Notes: generated by a model not told the origin, from the letters alone. A DNA stretch of 64,000 bases from Hymenolepis diminuta (GCA_900708905.1 CAADRB010000001.1:5478003-5542002), one strand, 5' to 3'; shown: positions 12,431-26,407, counted from the first letter of the stretch. Numbers and translations: made by a program.

Positions 12431-12939
12431 CTACTGAACACCAGCCATTTGCCTTTTCTAAAACAAAAAAGTTATCATATAGTTTGCGCAATTGAATGTC
12501 AATAAATATTACACAATTACGTACTCTGTTTTCGGAATCAATATCGTGTTTTGACTCCAATTCCTTTATCCTATTCTCATAAATGTCCTTTGATCCTTTG
12601 AGAATGGCTACTCCTACTGAAGATCGGTTAACGGCATTTTCGCAATGATTTCCTGGATTGTGACAAGGTTCATCCCATGTTCCATGAAAATGACCAAATG
12701 GATTCTGGCCAGGTTTACAATCTTGTGCTTCTACTAAATGTCCCCTATCATCCGCTATAATTCGGGTTGGTAATTTCCTTCCCTTAGGGTTCTATAAATT
12801 AACCTCAATACATTAGCTATACTTTTTAAAACTTTCTGAGTTTATGAAAATGAAATTAAACAAAACTCACGTCAACAGTTTCTCTTGCTTGACCAAAACA
12901 GCTTTTACGTAATATCCGGAATGCGTCTTCAAACTTCAT
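12431..12939 (-). CDS. CFAP126: Flattop homologue (cilia- and flagella-associated protein 126)
   Basis: Three minus-strand exons: 12871-12939, 12525-12791, 12431-12457; 120 residues with introns of 79 and 67 nt. In vertebrates Flattop is a basal-body and axonemal microtubule protein linked to basal-body docking and planar polarity. The diagnostic core is I-I-A-D-D-R-G-H-L, then N-P-F-G-H-F-H-G-T-W. It lines up with the family's I-I-A-N-D-R-G-H-L and N-P-W-G-S-F-x-G-T-W as I remember them. An R-S-S-V-G-V block after the core also fits. The vertebrate protein is longer, and its C-terminal tail appears to be missing here. The last splice site is ambiguous: the donor A|GTACGT gives a tail of 8 residues, while a second GT four bases on (GTAATT) gives a slightly longer tail. 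The core identification is independent of that choice. Confidence 0.8.
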
Positions 12940-15518
12940 ATTTACAAACTAATTTTAAGTTACCTGCTCGGAACAGTAATTTTTAGACATTTCACAAGGT
13001 TAAATGTACTATTAAGTTAAATTAAAAGTCTGATATACGTTGCTACTAGCGACAAGATTCGCTATTTTAATTAAACCGAATAAAGATATTACATGTAAAT
13101 GAATTAGTAGAGCTGGTTGTAACATTACTTCATTGTAAATTAATTTATTTTTAACGTTTTATTAATTAATTATCATTTAATTTCATTAAAACCTATTAAT
13201 CCAAGCATACTCAATATCCGGCTAATTCCCAATAGTATTTTCCGCTGGATTTTCATTTATTGTCTCAGTCAATGGAATTTTATAATTCTCCACTACTGTA
13301 CTACTGCCTTCTGTTTTAAAGTATATTTTCATATAGAAATGTGATAAAAGGGCAGAGAGGGAAATAAGAACGGAAGTTAATTGCAGAATGCTTTATTTAT
13401 AGCCTTAAGAATGGAAACATGATCAGAGGCAAAATTCTCCTTACTTAATATCTTTGAATTCTTTTAGAATAATGCAGTACGGTTTAAATTAATGTGAATA
13501 ATGTTGGAAGTCTTCATGACTGAAGAATGTTATTATTATTTCTTATTGGAAATTCGAATTTTATAATTTGAAAAAATATCAGAGCTCACTTAGAAGCCTA
13601 TGAGTTTACTAAATAGGTATGTAATCAAATTTTGATAAAATGTAAACCCTCAATTGCTACTATTTCAATTTTATCCAATCCACATACTTGAAAAGAGAAA
13701 AGAGATTTGGAAAGCACCTTGTATTAACACTTTACTGTCAATCAAGACAGGTACTAACCGGGAATCCAACATCAAACCACATATCAAAGTCAAGAGCTGA
13801 AAAATTTTCCGATATACTTCCTTTTTGATCACTATCCCAGAGCATAAAATGAAAGGAGGGGACTTCAAATTTCCCCAATTGAAAACAAGAGAAGTTGCCG
13901 TAAGCGATAAGAGCTTATATAGAGAATTTGGCAAATGTATTCATGGTTTCTGCTATAACGTAACCAACTTGGAGTTCGGGTAGTAATCTAGCAGAGCCAA
14001 CAATCTAGAAAACTCGGTAATATAGCAACTTAACACAGAAGCTAATAGCCCATGGCAGATAAGAAGGCACGTTATAGTCAACACGAGTGCATTCACAAAA
14101 CTCACTTTCAATCGGTATCGGCTTAAACAAATAAGAATAACTATCAAGTGTCTTTTATCGGTGGAGAAATAAAGAAAGAAATTACATTTTTATTCATAGA
14201 AGAAATATTGGGAGTGTGGGAAATAATTATCATTTCTTCTAACAGTTTCCGACGTGGGAAATACAGAAGTAGTGCGTTCCAAGTCGAATGAAAGCACTAA
14301 ATATATCAAAAGGCACTAAACTAAAATAGAGCTTCTAAAGAGACCTTCATGCTAAATGCGATTCACGCTTGAAATTAAGACAAGATTGTCGGCAATGTGC
14401 AGTAAAATAGGGTGAAACAAATTAGCCACTAATAGAATTGATAGTGCCGATACAACTTGTATGCGATACGAAAAGGGAAAGCAGTTAGCTAGACATTGGC
14501 GTTATCACAAAAAATGATAAAAAAATCTAATCAATACAACTACTTCAAGAGTTTGATAACGTAAGGCTTACTGATATCTCCATACGAATCTGATGGTCCT
14601 TTTAAGGGTTAGCCGGAAACAAACAAGAAGACCTAGAGTTGAATTGAGAAGGTTAATTAACCTATGGAGGAGAAATTTATAAACGCATGGGGAAATAAAG
14701 TTCGAGGAGCAGAAAAAGTGGCTGTATTATAGTGGCCAATTGTTTGTACGTTGAGCAAGGTTTTATGTCCGTTATTTGACTGCAGAGCAGCCAATAAAAC
14801 TAATCGTCTGGCGTATACAACAGCAGACGCATATGCCAACCTGGACGTTGGAATAAATAAGAAATACATTCTTTAGAACGAATTTGTGAACAATATATAT
14901 TTAAATACTCAAACCAATGACGGTTAAAAAATAAAATAAATCCAAAATATGATTTAAAGACACTTCTTGTCGCGCATAATAATTCAAATATTTTAGGAGG
15001 CTTTTAAATGTCTAGGTAAATATTAACAGATATGTAGTGATAAAATCGTAAGAAGAGAATACGGTCGATTTGGATATAGTTATATTGTTATTATCAAATA
15101 TTATCATTAACTAGTGAGTCTCTAATCAAATTAATGTTCCATAGCATTTGAACTTGATCTCATGCGTCCTATCGGAGTTGGTAACTGAAGAAAAACGTAT
15201 AGTATTTGCAGTCTTAATTTTCTCAGTATTTTTTTGCTTATACCATCTTTTTTCTATTTAAAGACTACACATTTAGTCTGTTACGTGGCAAATATATATA
15301 ATTGATAAAACGTTATCTCATAGATTATGGGACAAATATAACAACAAGAATTTCATTGAAATGACTCAGAATTTTAAAAACGAATAATTTGCATTATATA
15401 TAAATCTAGCAAATAATAGGTATTTTTAATTAAATCATAAACACTTTTATTATGTTTTTATTTCCAAAAAATTTCGAGCCTAAATAGAATTCTCGTCCTA
15501 CCTAGTTTGTCGGGAGGT
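12940..15518. other. Divergent intergenic region between CFAP126 (-) and the large unknown gene (+)
   Basis: This 2.6-kb AT-rich stretch probably contains the promoters of both flanking genes. Minus-strand open frames at 13,671-13,934 and 13,953-14,147 translate to hydrophobic peptides. They lack a shared splice-consistent frame and are not called. I see no repeat match to the families found elsewhere in the window. Confidence 0.4.
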
Positions 15519-18500
15519 ATGGTTGAAAATAACGGTGAACTTAACTTTAGACAGGACTTAGTAGTATCCATAAACTGTGATAATGTGAGTTTTTTTGCTT
15601 TGTATTCAAACATTCTACCATTCCATTAACCATAAGTCTTATATTTAACAGCCCTGCTGTCGTAGAGTTGCGAATCACGCTTCACAGCTAGTACGAGGCT
15701 CAGTCCTACTGAAATCTTTACTTATCCAACAATCTCACCAACAGAACTCCCTTAATCCCCAACAACAGTATGGAAATTCCAATAGGGTCATTGCTCCTTC
15801 TCGCGCAGATTATGTGGCTTTACAACGTCAGGTTGAGGCTGGTTTGGCATATCAAAGAGAAGTACAACAACTCCGTCGCGAGGTCGAGTTTCAGCGTGTA
15901 AGTTCCTTTCCCAGCTCGCAGTTTATATCATGCCTGCTTATTCGTTTCTATTCCTTTTCTCTTCCCTTTAGGAAACAATAGAAAACTACAGAAAACTCAT
16001 TAATGATGGAAATGCTTTTAGAGATGAGCTCAGAAATGAGCTGAAACTCGCTCGAAAATCCGCCTCTATTGCTCGCGCTAATTTAGAGGAGGAGAGAAGG
16101 AATCAGAATCGAGCCTCAGCGCCTGTCAACCCTCCCGTTTCGGTTGATACAAATCGTTGGCTAGACGTCTACAAGGAAGAAAATGCTAAGCTACGCGAGT
16201 CAGTTCGAGTTCTTACTGAGAAGGTGAACTTTTTAAATTAACATTTATTAATTACATAATTAAAATAACTGTTACTGCACTATGCTTTACGTTTCTTTGT
16301 TACTCACGAGTAATTGTAGAACTATTTTCTTCTACTTTTCTTCGTTGAAAAAATGCATAGATTAGAATTACGATTATAAATATATGTTTTCAGTTTGTTT
16401 AATGTTTATTAAAAGCCAAGTTTGGTTCTTTTTATTTCTCTAGACATGTTTTTTAGTTAACCGTCTATTCGTACTAATTTAACGCTTTGAGATAAAGTAG
16501 GTTTCATATAGTAAATATAGTTAAACTCTCCACTATTCTCAATTTGCAGCTATTCTATTAGCTGGCATATTTCGACTCTAGTAATGAAAGTTATTATTAT
16601 CTTTGAATTGATGATGAAAAATTTAATTTATGACTTAATTTTTGTGTAATATTTATAATCAGTCATAAATTTACAAGCTGTTTTTATTTTTGCTTCTTAT
16701 TTCATTTTCTTATATCAGTTTTTCTTTATATCAGAATCTAGAGCATCCTAGATATTCGAAGAATCTGTTGTTGAAAGCCCATAGGGTGAATACGGTTTTA
16801 AAATAGCTTTGAATAAACATATTTTTGATCCTATAGGAAATAAACCTCGCATCGATAATAGGGCGAATAAAGGACCATGTAGAGGAGGAAGTGGAAAGAC
16901 TGATCCAATCAAAAGGCCGCAAAATGGAGAGAACATTCTCTGGACCCTGGTTTATGGGTCTAGTAGGTCTCCTTGGAGTTCCATGTCCTTCAACCCTCGA
17001 ATACTACCTCACCACTCCCTCCTCTCCACGACCACATTCATCTGCAATCACCAAAGACGATCATCGAAGTAGAAGACGTTCCCGTTCAATAACTCCTGAA
17101 GAAAGGCCTTCGTCAACTCTCGAAAATATTCTCAAGGACTTGGAAGAATTTAAGACCGGTAACCAATCTTCTCAAGCATCGGCTGCTAAGAGATCAAAAC
17201 AGCAAAGGAAGCGGACTCCTTCCCCCTTTCAAAAATCCACATCAAGAAAACGGGGTAGAGAGGAGATGAAAAGGACTACACGAGGAGGAGGAGGACGTTT
17301 GTCACTATCGTCGTCCTCTGATTTATCCATTGAGGAGGAAGTTGCGGTTGCTAAGAAACCGAAAAGGGGACGAAGGAAGGAGGCAAAGATATCAGAATCT
17401 CATTCATCTGCTGTAAATATCTCAAAAAAATCTACTACTGCTGCTGCTTCACTGAATCCTAGTGTTACGGATAGCAGTAAGTGACGTTTTTAGATTTAGG
17501 TTTTTGTTGCTTGTCATCCTTGTGTTTATCATTATTAATAAGTAAGGTAAATTAATATATGTTTATTTCCTTTCGAGGCGTTGCCTCATTGGATAGAAGG
17601 ATGGGCTTAAATTTCTTGAATCTCTTACATTCCTAATTGGAATTTTCCAATTCAACGTTTATTCTTCTGTATATAGCTGAAAAGGAGAGAAACAGCTTTA
17701 TTAGTGGGAATGAGAATCAATTCAATTTTAAAGCAAGTGTCACCCAATTACTTCATTTAAATGGTTTCTCTCGGAAGAACTCCCATCGGCATTATCTAAC
17801 ACTGTTAGTCATTCCAATTGCAAAGTCAGAAAAACTATACCTTGCTGAAGGATTTTATGTTTTTGCCATCCCTCATACTTTGTGATTTTCCATTAGATGT
17901 TCTGGTTTAAGCATAAAAAAGCCTTTTAAGCATCGTTCTTCATAATTACTTCATAATTTATGATTCTTCATAATTATTACTCCTCTTTCTCTTTAATTTT
18001 ACATTCTGACTTAAACGTTGGCTACCCCTCTTGCTCAAAATGTACTTTGGACCATTAAAATTATAGTAAAAGGATCCCCAGAAATACAGCCCCACATTTA
18101 TGTCTACCAAATAGACACTCAATCTCAATTTTAACCTTGGGTCCATTGTGGCTTCAAATGTAAGCGGCTCCCTGATTTTCGGTAAGCAGGTTAACACTGC
18201 GGACATCCGAGTTAGCAGTAGAAGGGTCTACTATACTTTTCTTCGTTTGATTATATTTCCTAATCCGTCTTTTTAATTTATGGGTGGTGGATAGGAAAAC
18301 TAATTTTATAAGTTTCTAATCTGGAAATGGCTTAGCCCAAAATTTTTACTTCAATATATAGTCTATCATTGACTTCGTGTTTCTTGAGTCGTACCGTTTC
18401 CAGCTGTAAAGACCACCAAATGTAGTTCAAAATATGCGGTTTTTCCCAATGTCATATCATGGAAATACTTAAAAAATGTTCTAAAAAAATTCTGAACAAA

Positions 18501-21500
18501 TTATTCTGTTCTTTTTTCAGATAAATCAACAATAAGTTCACCAAAGACGGAAAAAAGGATATTAAGACTATCCGGTCAGTGTTTTTTCTGTTATGAACGG
18601 CAAATTTTCGATGTACTTCATGCTCTTGACTCTAATTCCTGTTTTCTTTTTTAAGAATCGGCCACAGAGTCAGACTTTGAAGATGTTCTTCCTTCGATGC
18701 AACAAGACAGCGTCGATTTGGACGAAGTGAATACCCCGGTGAATACCGCATCTCCAGTCGGTATGTCGATAGTGGTTTATCTTGGAAGTGCACTGTTACC
18801 ATAATCTTGTTAAACGATGTTTAAATGAATTACATTCTAGTCTTATCTAAATCCAGGGAACCATCTTCAATAAACACGTGACGTCATGGAGCCCCTCTTG
18901 TGGGCAACTAAAATTCCATCACCTTTATTATTCACACTTAGCTGGTGCTGCTGGCCATTTCACTCACTGAGTGTGGACTGATATTCTTCGAATCCATTAC
19001 CTCTGATTTTTCAATAGCACTAGTGACCAGATGCATTTTATTATCAAAGAGTATGAGAAGTGAAGTTTTCAGTAATGTGTGTATTGAAAGGAAAAGAGAA
19101 TGATTTGCGAAGCTTTAATACCTTTAAAATGAGGATTCTTATGGATCAACAGCGGTAATCAGTTCCCCCAACTTTAAGACCTCCTTTCTCTGACGTATTT
19201 GATTCTTATCCCTAAGTTTAAGCTTAGCTTTGTAGATATTGTGGACTTGGAGGTTAATAAAGAAGGAAAGTTGAACATTTTCGTAATTAAAAATTTCACA
19301 ACCCTAGTTCTAATTCGTTTGATTGTAGATGAAAAAATAATTTCGTCAGTGGTCCAATAGTCAATGTGGACGTCTATCAAGCTAAAAATTACTGGGTCGA
19401 TTCTCATCGGGGAACAATCAGTGATTTAGATTACTAACTGTATTGGCTAATACTTGTAAATAAGGGGAATGATAGTATGCGAGTTCCTTCTAAGAGAATC
19501 TGTTCAACTTTCGTGAATAAGCAGTTTTTTTTAACAGATCTTCATCTTCATAACTGCGGGGCTAGTAGATTATTTATGCCAAGTTTTACCAGTGTTACCA
19601 ATCAAATGCACTTGCCTGTAATCTCTTTTTTTAATTATAGCTCAACGCACAGAGGGAGGCTTATCCCCAGTCGATACGTTTTTTGCCAATCTAGATGAAG
19701 ACTCTCCAGATGAGGATGAACCGGAGGCGAGTAAATCACATCCCGCTAGTGCGTTTTAATTATTTAAAATGTTTAACTTTGGAATGTGAGATTTTGTAAT
19801 TGTTATCTGCTCTTCACTAGATAAGCAAAAATCAAAAGAAGGTGAGAAATCAACACCCAAGTCAACTTCTCCACAGAAATCGTTATTTTCAGATCTTGCC
19901 ACTTTAACCAATTCTGGTAACTCAGTCGCACTTTTTAACATAATGATATATTGTTTTTCCCATTGATAGCGTTTATATGAAGCTATTTTATTCTTTTTAC
20001 TAGATACGGGTGAGTCGAATGAAAAAGAGAAGCTTGATTCTGTGCAGAAAACTTCGTCTGATTCACCGAAGTTTCTCGTTATCGATGAAAATTTAGGTAA
20101 TTTAATTAACACTTTCTAAGCGTTTACTCAAATTATCTATTATTTCGTTGTTACCGTGTATTTCATACATTGTTAGTTGTCTGCTTTGGCACATCATTTG
20201 AGCTTCCTACTTCTATTATATCTTTATTGATTACCGTCAATCACGCGATTGACCATTCCACTCACTGAATATGATAATTTTCTATTAGCCATTAAATTGC
20301 CAGAGTCGCACGTTTCCTCCATGTTAAAGAATCATTACCCAATGCATTGCAGAAAAAATTTACAAATGTTGACTGTGAGATTGCATATGAACAAGCGAAC
20401 TTGCGAAGTAGTTCAGATAGGGGACGAAATGAGGAGGAATCAAATAGGAGTATCTAATGAATTCCCGATGCATTGGGTTGTCCACCTTCTCATAGGGAAC
20501 AACTTATATTATTCTAACGTCCCAGACTTCAATTTTTATGATTCGATCCATAATTTTATGGGTGAATTTAGATTTGTGATGTTCGGAGCTTTCTAATCAG
20601 TTGTTTTAATTGAATGATTTGTTATGTTACTTGGATTCATTTCTTATGATCATGAAAAGGTTGATGTGAATAACTGAAGATTTTTAAATATAATAAGGAT
20701 GCATTTTTCAGTCACTCCTTACGGTGAGTGTTATTGATTTCCTCTTGCAGACAGTTACATTTGCTCAAATTTATCTCTCAAATTGTGTTGATTTGATGAT
20801 AATTTTCTTCTTTTTTAGATTTTGGAGGATTGAAGGAAAGGGAGGAGCCTTCTTCACATTTAATTTCTGAGTTAAAAAATTCTGGAGAGCAGAAATCCGC
20901 CGAAAATACAATTGCTTCGAGCAAGTTAAAAATTTTTTACTTGTTTGGTTTCTTTTAATTTTTCTTCTGAAATAAATTGATGTAAGAAGTGATACCTCAA
21001 TTATGGGTGCCCTGTAGGACCTCCTATTTTTTCTTAGAAACTAGCGTTAAGATACATTCTTTTAGTGTTAACTTTCCTAAAAGTGAACAATTAGAACGTC
21101 TTTTTGTAATAGGTGACATTTTCTAATAGGGAAAGCGATATGATCCGCTCTTCTATTAGATGACCGACACTTGGATTTCCTAAATATTTGCGCTAGTTAT
21201 AAACACAATTCGGTCAAAGCTCAGGTATCGGAATCGGGTACACCTTCGTAACGTTAGATGGTTTGTATTGTCCGCGTTTTACAACTATAATGGAAAGAAA
21301 TGGGTCCGAATGAGAGGGAATTGAGTAAGCGGGAATTAAAAATGCTTAAAATCAGCAATATTAAATAGAAGATTTATTTTTAGGAGAAAATTTGTTTTGT
21401 TTTTTTCGCTATATAATGGAAAGTACAAGTAATTACTCGGTTCATTGTGAATTTGGGTGTATAACACCTATTAATTTTGGTTATTATGCTCTGGTGGATT

Positions 21501-24500
21501 AGGGCAGAAGGAGAAATCTTCGGACCCAATTTCCAAGCTCCAAGTCTCTTCATTTGGAGAAAAGATATCTGAAAATTCTGAATCCAACTCAAGTTAGTAC
21601 TCTTTGTTCCCTGTAATTTTTGTGCTAGTTATTCCCTATTGATACTCATTGATATCTGTATAAATTGATTCTCCTATTTCAAATTGTGAGACGTCATCCT
21701 AGGACAGTTCTTTCAAGAATAGTGAAATGTCAAGTTGTCAGTTGTTTGTGAGCATTCGCATAAAAGAAAACGTCGCGCTTGCTCCACAAACATAACAATC
21801 ACCAAGGTCCTCAATTACCCTATTTCTAGATTCTTTAAGTCTCACAATGTCAAAAGTGTTTAAATTATTATATATTAGAAAATTTTCCCCAATCCTGACA
21901 TTCATTTAATGTTATTCCTGTTTATCTTCAATGACTTTTTGATATGATCCATATTGCAGACAGATAAATTTATCAAATTCGTGGAAACGGGGAAAATTGA
22001 CAGTAAATGTTCGTCAATCTGAGATGAGTGGTATATTCACTTGTTCCCTAGTATTAAAGCCCGACTTTCAATTATTCGATGCGTACTACATTTACACTAT
22101 CTTTTAAAATCGACGAAGGATTATTATTTTCTTATGTGTATTTTGGTATTTTTTAGAATCGAATGAAAATTTGCCCACTGAAAACACCAAAATTGGATCC
22201 ACTCCGGCACTTCCTCAATTCCTGGCTAATGGAAGTTCTAAATCAGCAACAGAAAGCGAATCAAGTAAACCAACCTCTCCAGGTTAGTTTCTTTAAGATC
22301 ATTTTAGGTCTATCTATCGACTTGGGTATAGAGAAGTAATGAGGTCTTTATTCCCTAAGTCTCCTATATAGTCGCATTAGCTCAAAGTAATATGGTTAAT
22401 TAATTGTGGTTTTTTGTTATTCCATAGTTAAGGATCTTAGTAAGGACATTACTGGGTCTAAGCTCTTTGGATTTTCTGGATTATCAACACAGTCGATATC
22501 ATCGGAGGCGAATGAGCCCAAGAAAACTCAGATTGTTGTATCGGATTCATCAGGTTAGTTTTTTAATTATTACTATTATTCCTGTTATTAAATCAATTTG
22601 ATTAAAAGAATTAGTTTTCTTCTTATACTTCAATTTTATCGAGGAGAATTAAAGGGAAATTTCGAGATTCTCCTATTGAAGAGCCTAGATTTATCTATAG
22701 CTGGAGTAGTAAATGACACAAACTTATCATTAGGATATCTAAAAATAAGTTTTATAGGTGCCATACCTTAACTTGTACGTCAACGAAGACCTTAGGTTCT
22801 GGGAAAAAACTGACAGTAAGGAGACTTTCATTGTCAGGTCTGAAGATGGAAGAATATTACTTGGTGATATTTGTGATACTTGTGTTCAAAGTGCAAATTC
22901 AAATCACTGCATTTTTTGCGGATTCTGCTCAGGGCATCCGTTTCTTTCTCATATCAAAAGAATATTGATTAGACACTCGAACTGAATGTTTTTTACGAAC
23001 AAGGATTTACATTATTTTGCACTTTCATAATCATCTATTTCATAAGCTAATTTAGATTAAGAGAAAATTTACATTTGAAACTGCATTTGTTTGTGAGATG
23101 GATGTGCTCACCTTTCCACATCTCCAACCATACTAATTGGTTAGTTTATCTATCAAATCGAGTAATGTAATGTCTATATTCTGGAGCTTCTTGTATTTAA
23201 CCGACTCTCAGTTTAATACCACTAACCGGAACCTCTTTAAAATTCTATAGCTGAGAGTGCTACTAACGGAGTTTCACGGGCTGAACTATTCGGAACTTCT
23301 GAATCATCTTCACGATTAATTTCTTTGGAAAGGAACAATTCAAAGGAAACGGAACTTGTTATCGATTGCACTTCTTCAGGTTAGTTAAAAAAGTTAAAAC
23401 ATTGTGAACTGCCATTTATCACAGTTCTTATTCATTAACTTTGTCCTTCATATTCGATATAGCTAAAAGTAAAAAGAAGGTGGCTTCACAGACTGAGATC
23501 TTGGAAACTTCCGACTCTTCTTCGTCATCTCCGCTTTTCAAAGACAGCAGATCCAAGAGAATACGATCGGATGAAATCAAACTCTCAGGTTAGTTCTTCA
23601 AAATAATAAATAATTATAATATTAGTTTTAATTTTAGGAGAGCTGGTGTAATTAATAAGCCTGATAATATAGAGGGTGACAGAAATTGAAATTCATCAAG
23701 GAGGCTCCATGACCCCATCATATTCAAGACGAGCGTTAGAAAACGCTTTCCTAGATGGAATTGGGATTTATAATTATAATCGGCGAGTAGTTAAACAGTC
23801 CAGTAAGTAGTGAAAGTGGGAAGAGGTCGAGGAGAATTGTGGCATAACAACAGAATTTCATATGGATTCCGAATGAATTTTACTTAATGCGTATAACTCA
23901 TTGTGTCATATCGTAAGGTTACAAAATTCAAATTTCAAAAATTGGCCCCTAGACTTCTGAGTGAGTTCATGCCTGTGACAGTTCATAAAATTTAGTGGTA
24001 GGGCTTACTAATTTGGTACCCTTATTCCTTATAACCGAGAGCAACTGTCGATGATAATATTTCTTAACAGGAATTTATGTTATTTAGTCCTTATTTCTTA
24101 CCTTATAGCTAAAAGCACGAAACAAACAAGTCGAAAACGTGAACTATTAAAATCTTGTGGACCAATAAAGCCTTCAGAAATAAACAAATCTGAGAAAGCT
24201 ATACCTGAACTTTCGGGTTAGTTTCCAATCTTCCTTTACCATTCATTTTTACATCATATGTAGTTACTTTACCTATCCCTTCTGTTCTTTTCTTTCTTTT
24301 AGCCAAGAGTGTACTCGTAATCGAAAGGCGAATAATTTCGCCGAAAGTTCAATCTCGTAAAACAATACCTATTCCGCCTCCTTTACGGACTGATTTCGCC
24401 TCAACAGATCGTATTCAAACTCGCCCAATAGGAATAAGACGGAAGAAGCCTGCTGCTCTACCAACGTCTCTAGAGGACATTATTACTCGAAGGTTCTCTA

Positions 24501-26372
24501 AACCTGTTTTCAAATGGTTAGATACCTTAACTACTTATCAAAGTGAAGGCGGATCTGAAAAGCCTAGGGATATTCCCTCCCGTCAATCCGAACCTTCTTC
24601 CTCTCCGATTGAACCCAAATCTCTAGAGAAAACTTCCACTTCTAAGGCGGTTTCTCCTCCCCGATTGGAAGAACCAAAGTCTTCTGAAGAAGTCAACAAC
24701 CAGAACAACATTTCTTCCCATCTTTCTCAATCGTTTATATTCAAAACAGCAGAGGAAATTGTCCCTCACGTTAGAATTAATCCTAGTCCTAAAAATCTTC
24801 CTGCCACCCAATCAATTGGATTGAAAGATCCAGATAAATCGGCTCCCTGTATTCAAAATGCTCATTCAAGTCCTAAGCTTCTGGAGAAACAGGATAAACA
24901 ACTAAATGTCTCATCTCCCGCCCCTGAATCTACTGGACCAAAATCTCCAGAGAAACCTGGGCCCTCCCAAAGTTCTGATTTTGACCTCCCAAGGTCGTGT
25001 CTTCCTTTAGGAAGTTGTGTGGCTGTAGACTCAGGTATAGTTACCTCTTCCCATCCTCAATCTCTCTTTGACAATCTTCTGGACTATTTTGTTGGAAAAC
25101 AGCCGTCAGCTCCATCTGCTTTATCTTCCAACATAACTATGGATATCATCTGCGATGCTCTAATTGAATCCCTTGAAATTATATTGAAATCAAATCCTAA
25201 TCTTCCATTATTCCCGCCCCCTGTTTGTGCTGTTAGAGCAGCTACTCTTTTAAAATCCCTCGGAAAGGGTTCAGAGATCTCAGCTTTCAATTCTTGGTTC
25301 CGAGTTCGAATCCATGTATCAAAGAAAAAGGATCGTTGTCCGCCAAAATCTCCCATGCTTCTCTTCCGCTTGGCTCAGACGTCATTTCTCACATGTGATC
25401 TAGCTAAACGTGAGGATCTGCTTTATCAATTGTCTACTTTTCTTGCGTTTAATGGTTATGATTCGATTCCTATCACCTGCCTCCTCCTTGCATTTCAATC
25501 CTGTCCCACATCTACACCGTCAAGTCTGGAAACGGTCTATCAGTTTCTAGCTTGGAAGGAAGGAGAACGGTCTCCAGAATCGAATGAATTAGTTACGGCT
25601 CTTCGTCAGGTCGCATTTTATTCCAGCTCGCCATCAGTAACTTTACTGAGGCATTTCCTTTCATCCCTTGTTAATGACTTCTGTTATGGTAGAAAAGGGC
25701 AGGAGGATACTCCAGAAAATCGCGAAGATATAGCTAGAGCCCTTAGACTTTTATTCACTGTTCATGCTTTCTCTGAGTTGGATGTCAAAAAATCGGCTGC
25801 GAATCGACTTGGTTTGGCTCTGTGGCTTCTTAAAGTTCGCCTACTCAATTGGATAAATAGTTTACAAAAGGGAACTGAAATGGGCGAATCCACAGCGAAA
25901 TTGCTGCTTCGAGTCTGTTCGTTAACTGTAGATGTCATTCTTCTAACTGCTCAATTGGATATGCATATAAATCTTCCCAAAACCACCACTAAGGCGTTAT
26001 CCCCATGTCAGCGAGGTCTCACGTATTGCACTGACAAAATTTTCGAATTTCTAACCTCGATTCCTAATACTATTCTTGAATATACCCCAGATGTAAGTTA
26101 GATTTACTTTTAACCATTAACTTCTATTGTAGATTGTGTTTTGCCTTCTCCGATTGGTCCCCTGTTTGAGCGAAGAACAACTCTCCAAACTTCGGGATAT
26201 TTTGATTAGTCTATCAAAAGAAGACTTGTCCAATCATGGGCCAGTGGATCTTCCTTCCATATTACCCCCACTACAAAATGCCTTTATAAACCATACCCTA
26301 GAGCGATTAAAGCTCTCCTCTAATCGACCCCTTGTACAGACTTTAAAGAAGCTCCTCAACTTAAATTTGTAA
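15519..26372 (+). CDS. Large coiled-coil / low-complexity / helical protein, 18 exons, unrecognised
   Basis: Join 15519-15584, 15652-15897, 15972-16223, 16837-17476, 18521-18574, 18656-18760, 19641-19730, 19821-19916, 20004-20096, 20819-20920, 21503-21592, 22157-22282, 22428-22553, 23251-23379, 23463-23588, 24109-24216, 24303-26092, 26133-26372; 1,492 residues. I do not recognise it. Residues about 20-50 contain C-D-N-P-C-C. About 70-230 is coiled coil. About 260-380 is rich in R-S, S-P and K/R clusters, suggesting a nuclear protein. About 400-816 comes from twelve small exons, all phase 1 at both ends, rich in S, E and K. About 1,070-1,490 is leucine-rich and helical. The overall plan recalls large nuclear scaffolds such as ICE1 of the little elongation complex, but no motif proves this. 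The exon 10 donor is GC (A|GCAAGT), the only choice that keeps frame. Exon 11's acceptor has a weak pyrimidine tract. Confidence 0.85.
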
Positions 26373-26401
26373 ATTGTTCTTTTATATTATCAGGAACTGT
26401 A

Positions 26402-26407
26402 AATAAA
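26402..26407 (+). promoter_or_regulatory. Poly(A) signal AATAAA of the large gene
   Basis: A canonical AATAAA lies 30 nt after the stop codon at 26,370-26,372. The next gene's acceptor follows only about 90 nt later, so cleavage here and 3'-splice-site use there would be closely coupled, as in operon intercistronic regions. Confidence 0.65.

Noticed and set aside
13671..14147. Two minus-strand hydrophobic frames that looked like receptor transmembrane segments
   Set aside because: They lie in different frames with an intervening stop and no convincing splice pair. T-rich DNA yields hydrophobic translations by chance.
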